In this document: positions 15,256 through 18,421 of the stretch, piece by piece | Position numbering within the stretch: the first letter of the stretch is position 1 | How the letters are laid out: the number at the start of each line of letters is the position of its first letter | NCBI GenBank assembly: GCA_903927685.1 | Contig: CAIYOB010001630.1 | Location: 1 to 18,421 of the forward strand | Direction: 5' to 3' | DNA length: 18,421 nt | Source of the DNA: an uncultured Planctomycetaceae bacterium | GTDB taxonomy: Bacteria; Planctomycetota; Planctomycetia; Pirellulales; Pirellulaceae | Translations under genes and position numbers: made by a program | The notes under the pieces: model-generated | Database searches by the model: none | The model's input: the letters and a program-made list of their open reading frames with translations, nothing else | What the model was told of the DNA's origin: nothing

Positions 15256-16062
15256 TCAGAACAGGCTCCGCACCATCTGCGCGCCGACCACGATCAGCAG
15301 CACGGCAAAGATGCGTTTCAGCCGGCTCACCGGCAGCCGATGCGCCAGACGCACGCCCAGCGGCGCCGTCAGCACGCTGGCGGCCACGATGCACGCCAAG
15401 GCGGGCAGATACACATAGCCCACCGCTCCCGGCGGCAGTCCGGGGGCGTGCCAGCCGTTGACCAGGTAGCCCACGCTCCCGGCGATCGCAATCGGAAAGC
15501 CGATGGCCGCCGAGGTGCCGATCGCCCGGTGCCCCGTCAGGTTGCACCAAATCAGGAACGGTACCGACAGCGAGCCGCCGCCGATGCCCACCAGGCTCGA
15601 AACCAACCCGATCACGCCCCCGGCGGCCGACATGCCCAGCGTTCCAGGCAGCTCGCGCGAGGGGGCCGGCTTTTTGTCCAGCAGCATCTGCACGGCGACG
15701 TAGACCAGAAACACACTGAAGAAGCCCTTCAGCCAGCCGGTGGTCAGCTGCGAAGCCAGGAAGGAACCGCAAAACGTCCCTGCCAGGATCCCCGGCACGA
15801 TTCGCCGCACGGCTCCCCAAACCACGGCGCCACGCCGATGGTGCGCCAGGAAACTGGACACGGACGTAAAGGCAATGCTGGCCAGCGACGTGCCCAGAGC
15901 CAAGTGCATGCTCGAATCGGAACGGAACCCTAAACGCGCAAAGCAGAAGCCCAGCATCGGGACGATGATCAATCCGCCGCCGACGCCCAGCAGTCCGGCC
16001 AGCACGCCGACGACCGCTCCGACGCTCAAGTAGGCCAGGTACGGCAGCAGGGTGGTGAACAT
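15256..16062 (-). CDS. TauE/SafE family permease (probable anion or sulfite exporter, 268 aa)
   Basis: The protein is hydrophobic throughout with about eight membrane segments. It shows the duplicated TauE/SafE pattern: GVLAGLLGVGGGLIIVP near residues 19-35 and a second copy, GLVSSLVGIGGGSLSVP, in the second half. The length is typical. Members move small organic or sulfur-containing anions across the cytoplasmic membrane, but the substrate cannot be told from sequence. ATG 16062 is used here. GTG 16077 is a serious alternative, because it overlaps the TGA of the aldo/keto reductase in the arrangement GTGA, which would couple translation of the two. Neither start has a strong ribosome site. 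The gene is downstream of the reductase on the same strand and 55 bases upstream of the DUF4058 relic. Confidence 0.9.
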   Translation of the reverse strand: MFTTLLPYLAYLSVGAVVGVLAGLLGVGGGLIIVPMLGFCFARLGFRSDSSMHLALGTSLASIAFTSVSSFLAHHRRGAVVWGAVRRIVPGILAGTFCGSFLASQLTTGWLKGFFSVFLVYVAVQMLLDKKPAPSRELPGTLGMSAAGGVIGLVSSLVGIGGGSLSVPFLIWCNLTGHRAIGTSAAIGFPIAIAGSVGYLVNGWHAPGLPPGAVGYVYLPALACIVAASVLTAPLGVRLAHRLPVSRLKRIFAVLLIVVGAQMVRSLF

Positions 16063-16073
16063 GCTCAACACGC

Positions 16074-17045
16074 TCACTGCGACCACTCGGTCGGTTTCCG
16101 ATCCCAACGGTGTTGGGCCAATTCGGCCAGCAGGGATTCGTCCAACGGACCGGCATCGCTGGCCGCCAGGTTGGCCTCGACGTGCCGCACCTTGCGCATC
16201 CCGGGGATGATCGTGCTGACCGCCGGCTCGGCCAGGATGAACCGTAGGGCCATCTCCGGCATGGTCATGCCGGCAGGCACCAGCGGCTTCAGACGCTCGG
16301 CTCGATCGACGCTGGCATGCAGGTTCTCCGGGACGAAATAGGTGTTCCGCCAATCGCCCTCCGGCCAGCGGCTGTCCTTGGTCAACTGGCCCGTCAGCGA
16401 CCCCTCGTCAAACGGCACGCGGGCGATCACGGCCACCTGGTGCTCGCGGCAGGCGGGAAACAACTCATCACGCGGGTTCTGGTCAAAGATGTTGTAGATT
16501 ACCTGGACGGCGTCGATCAGTCCGCTTTCCACGGCCTTGATCCCGTTCCACGGTTCCCAGCGGTTCAAGCTCAAGCCGACGGCGTGAATCAGGCCCTGCG
16601 ACTTGAGTTCGACCAGCTTGCCGATCCCTCGGTCATCCTGCAGCCACGCGTCTTCCCAGGTGTGCAACTGCATCAGATCGAACGAGGTCAAGCCCGCGTT
16701 TTCCAAGCTGCGCTCGACGTACTCCTGGATATGGTCGGGCGGGTAGCAGTCATCCAGCGTGAACTGCCGGCGGCTGGGCCACTTGCGGTTCTTCGGCGGC
16801 ACCTTGGTGGCCGTGTACAACTTGGGCTGCGGGTTGGCGCGAACTAACTCGCCCAGCAGCTGTTCGCTCCGCCCCGCGCCGTAGGCCCAGGCGGTATCGA
16901 AAAAGTTGCAGCCCAGGTCCACGGCGGACTGCAGGGCCTGCCGCGACTGGTCGTCGTCCGAACCCGTCCAGCCGGCCATCCCCCACATGCCGTAGCCGAT
17001 TTCACTGACCTCCCAACCCGTTCTGCCGAACGTGCGGTATTTCAT
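16074..17045 (-). CDS. Aldo/keto reductase (323 aa)
   Basis: The protein begins MKYRTFGRTGWEVSEIGYGMWGM, the usual opening of the aldo/keto reductase TIM barrel. The catalytic tetrad is visible: Asp50 and Tyr55 in FDTAWAYG, Lys81 in TATKV, and His128 in LMQLHTW. Near the C-terminus, STIIPGMRKVRHVEAN carries the Arg-containing NADP-binding loop. Family members reduce carbonyl compounds with NADPH in the cytoplasm; the natural substrate is not apparent. ATG 17045 was chosen because GGAG lies seven bases upstream; a GTG two codons earlier (17051) is the alternative. The stop overlaps a possible GTG start of the TauE permease, so the two genes are probably one transcript. A shared pathway, such as reduction and export of related compounds, is only a guess. 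Confidence 0.93.
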   Translation of the reverse strand: MKYRTFGRTGWEVSEIGYGMWGMAGWTGSDDDQSRQALQSAVDLGCNFFDTAWAYGAGRSEQLLGELVRANPQPKLYTATKVPPKNRKWPSRRQFTLDDCYPPDHIQEYVERSLENAGLTSFDLMQLHTWEDAWLQDDRGIGKLVELKSQGLIHAVGLSLNRWEPWNGIKAVESGLIDAVQVIYNIFDQNPRDELFPACREHQVAVIARVPFDEGSLTGQLTKDSRWPEGDWRNTYFVPENLHASVDRAERLKPLVPAGMTMPEMALRFILAEPAVSTIIPGMRKVRHVEANLAASDAGPLDESLLAELAQHRWDRKPTEWSQ

Positions 17046-17199
17046 CGCCACACTCCCACCTGGTTATCCGAGGATTCGATTCTTCGTCGCGTTCCCAGTA
17101 TGCCGACCCGCGCTAACGGCGACAAGCAAACAACCCCCGTTTGTAGCGTTCGCGCTGCATCCACCCTCGGTCACGTGCCAAGCCGTGGCGAGATCCTAA

Positions 17200-17292
17200 G
17201 CAGCGTTCGAGAAACAAGTGTCGTCTTTCGCTCCGCGAAAGAACGTCTTTTCGCCGAGCGAAAGGCGGCAATCTGACAGTTGTTTCTCGAAC
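17200..17292. repeat. Palindromic element with two inner hairpins (about 93 bp)
   Basis: The outer inverted repeat is GTTCGAGAAACAAGTGTC (17205-17222) against 17275-17292, matching at 17 of 18 positions. Inside are two small hairpins built on the same unit, TTTCGC-TCC-GCGAAA and TTTCGC-CGA-GCGAAA. The 8-base word GATCCTAA stands on both sides (17192-17199 and 17293-17300), which suggests a target duplication, although five bases separate the left copy from the inverted repeat. There is no coding capacity. The right copy of the word includes the stop codon of the DUF2721 gene. The element could also serve that gene as a 3' hairpin. Confidence 0.6.
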
Positions 17293-17296
17293 GATC

Positions 17297-17755
17297 CTAA
17301 CCGGCCTCGCGGTGCCCTTCGTCCAACTCGACTTTCAAAGCGTTCAGAGAACGATTGATGTCCTGCAGGAAGACCAGCAGGGACGCGATCAAGGTGCCCA
17401 TGCAGAGGATGAACAGGGCGCTGATCAGCCACGCGTCCTCGACACGCAGCAAGGCGGACAGGAACAGGACAACAACCAGCACTGCCGCAAGCAGGGCGCT
17501 CGTCGACGCGAACGCGATCGCCAACCGGATTTGACGGGCCCGTTGCCAGAGGATGGGCAACTGGGCGAGCCTGCGAGGACGCAGCTCCGCGGGGCCTTCC
17601 GGCAATTGCTGCACCAATAGCCGTGCCCGGTCGACGACCCTTCCCAGCCGATTGGTCATCGTCAGCAGGAGCAGACCGACCCCGGAAATCAGCAGCGCGG
17701 GACCGATCGCGGTCTGCAGGATGGGAACCAATTCCGCAAGGCTTGGACTGGGCAT
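17297..17755 (-). CDS. DUF2721 family membrane protein (152 aa)
   Basis: The pattern matches DUF2721: a first membrane segment IGPALLISGVGLLLLTMTNRLGRVVDRARLL (about 17-45, including the conserved NRLGR.VDR turn), a basic cytoplasmic loop with RARQIRLAI, then two further membrane segments (about 78-102 and 109-131). The length is typical of the family. Function is not established; members are small inner-membrane proteins. ATG 17755 has no clear ribosome site, but no better start exists in the frame. The stop (TAG, 17299-17297) lies inside the 8-base direct repeat flanking the palindromic element, so insertion of that element may have reshaped the last codons. It is divergent from the Tat-exported protein, with 157 bases between starts. 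Confidence 0.85.
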   Translation of the reverse strand: MPSPSLAELVPILQTAIGPALLISGVGLLLLTMTNRLGRVVDRARLLVQQLPEGPAELRPRRLAQLPILWQRARQIRLAIAFASTSALLAAVLVVVLFLSALLRVEDAWLISALFILCMGTLIASLLVFLQDINRSLNALKVELDEGHREAG

Positions 17756-17780
17756 GAGTTACTGGGCGTGTTGGGGAGGC

Positions 17781-17807
17781 GTGACGAACTGCGGAGCATG
17801 TTATAAT
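17781..17807 (+). promoter_or_regulatory. Promoter candidate for the Tat-exported protein
   Basis: A perfect TATAAT (17802-17807) stands in GC-rich sequence, with GTGACG (17781-17786) 15 bases upstream as a poor -35 box. It reads towards the start at 17913 and would give a leader of roughly 100 bases. Confidence 0.4.
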
Positions 17808-17912
17808 CCACGGACCCCGTTTCCGTCAGGTGGCACGCCAAGATCTGCGACACGGTCCGCGGTGCTCCCCTGCCGGTGTGCCCCACACTTCTGGATAAAT
17901 GGAGACGCCCTG

Positions 17913-18421
17913 ATGTGCCAATGTCATCCTGCCGCCGCGTGTTCCGGTTGCGCGCCTGGTTTCCACCGGCGCGGTTTCTTGAAAACGTGCGGCGCCGCGG
18001 TCGCTGCCGGCTCGCTGGCGCCGCTGGCGGTCCTGGCCACAGAGGGAACCGGCGGCCCCAAGCCGCGCGTGGCGCTCGTGTTCCTCTCCAACAGCCAGGG
18101 CCGCGAGATCTGGCCTTATCCGGATTACGACTGCCCAAAACGCCATGACGAAATCCTGAACGCCTTGCACGAAGGGTGCCCTCAAGTCGAATTCGTGCCC
18201 GTGGTTGTGGCTCATGCCGGCGAGATCCAGAAAGCCCTCGACCTGAAAGACGCCGTGGACGGGTACTTGATCTACACGCTGACCCTGCAGTGGGAATTCA
18301 CTGCGCCGCTGGTCCAATTGGGCAAGCTCGGCAAACCGACGTTGGTGGCCGACGAATACCTGGGCGGCTCGGGCGTGTTCCTGACCGGCTTTGCCGCCCT
18401 GCGCCGCCAAGTGGCCTCGGC
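17913..18421 (+). CDS. Tat-exported protein of unknown function, 3' end outside window
   Basis: The frame from ATG 17913, with GGAG about eight bases upstream, stays open to the window end, giving 169 codons. The N-terminus has a twin-arginine signal: HRRGFLKTCGAAV followed by an Ala-rich hydrophobic stretch ending near ATEG. Before the arginines lies an unusual cysteine cluster, MCQCHPAACSGC (Cys2, 4, 9, 12). The mature part begins with PRVALVFLSNSQG, then WPYPDYDC, RHDEILNALHEG, VEFVPVVV and VDGYLIYTLTLQW. These alternate strands and helices like a Rossmann-type or sugar isomerase-like domain; a relation to the fucose/arabinose isomerase N-terminal fold is only an impression. Export folded into the periplasm is inferred from the signal. 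The gene is divergent from DUF2721. Confidence 0.82.
   Translation, partial: MCQCHPAAACSGCAPGFHRRGFLKTCGAAVAAGSLAPLAVLATEGTGGPKPRVALVFLSNSQGREIWPYPDYDCPKRHDEILNALHEGCPQVEFVPVVVAHAGEIQKALDLKDAVDGYLIYTLTLQWEFTAPLVQLGKLGKPTLVADEYLGGSGVFLTGFAALRRQVAS

Noticed and set aside
17119..17150. CAAAC / GTTTG hairpin upstream of the aldo/keto reductase
   Set aside because: The stem is only 5 bp, has no T-run and could occur by chance.

Overview
The window is GC-rich and looks like a chromosomal segment of a planctomycete, probably of the Pirellulales type. The lineage is inferred from the gene set, not from a marker gene. The indicators are a caspase-like protein beside a very large von Willebrand A (VWA) protein, a giant fused CcsB-CcsA cytochrome c maturation protein, a DUF4058 relic, a Tat-exported protein with a cysteine-rich leader, and long gaps containing palindromic elements.

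Layout. (1) 1-5963, plus strand: the C-terminal part of a caspase-family protein with an intact His/Cys dyad. Seven bases later comes a 1749-residue protein with one membrane anchor, a second caspase-like domain that has lost its catalytic cysteine, and a VWA domain with a complete metal site. (2) 5964-6654: a gene-free gap with an intrinsic terminator that points to the minus strand and has no recognisable gene in front of it. (3) 6655-7404, plus: an unrecognised multi-pass membrane protein. (4) 9429-7448, minus: a HAD-family phosphatase-like enzyme, a small membrane-anchored protein, a zinc-ribbon protein with two L7/L12-like repeats and a C-terminal anchor, and a TspO/MBR gene cut by a stop codon. 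(5) 9561-13223, plus: the fused cytochrome c synthetase subunits, divergent from the HAD gene. (6) 13224-13580: a MITE-like palindromic element, then a promoter candidate for a sugar phosphate isomerase/epimerase-like gene (13581-14537). (7) 17045-14695, minus: an aldo/keto reductase, a TauE/SafE permease closely coupled to it, and a DUF4058 gene destroyed by an internal deletion and frameshift. (8) 17200-17292: a second palindromic element at the stop codon of a minus-strand DUF2721 membrane protein. (9) A promoter-like TATAAT precedes a plus-strand Tat-exported protein that runs off the right edge.

The caspase/pseudo-caspase-VWA pair is the best candidate for an undescribed system. The spacing suggests one operon, the second protein resembles a membrane-held receptor or regulator, and the first keeps the catalytic dyad of a protease. 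No partner gene or experiment in the window fixes the function. The rest is mostly housekeeping and envelope genes. Two decayed genes and two small palindromic elements suggest ongoing genome turnover. I saw no rRNA, no tRNA and no CRISPR array.
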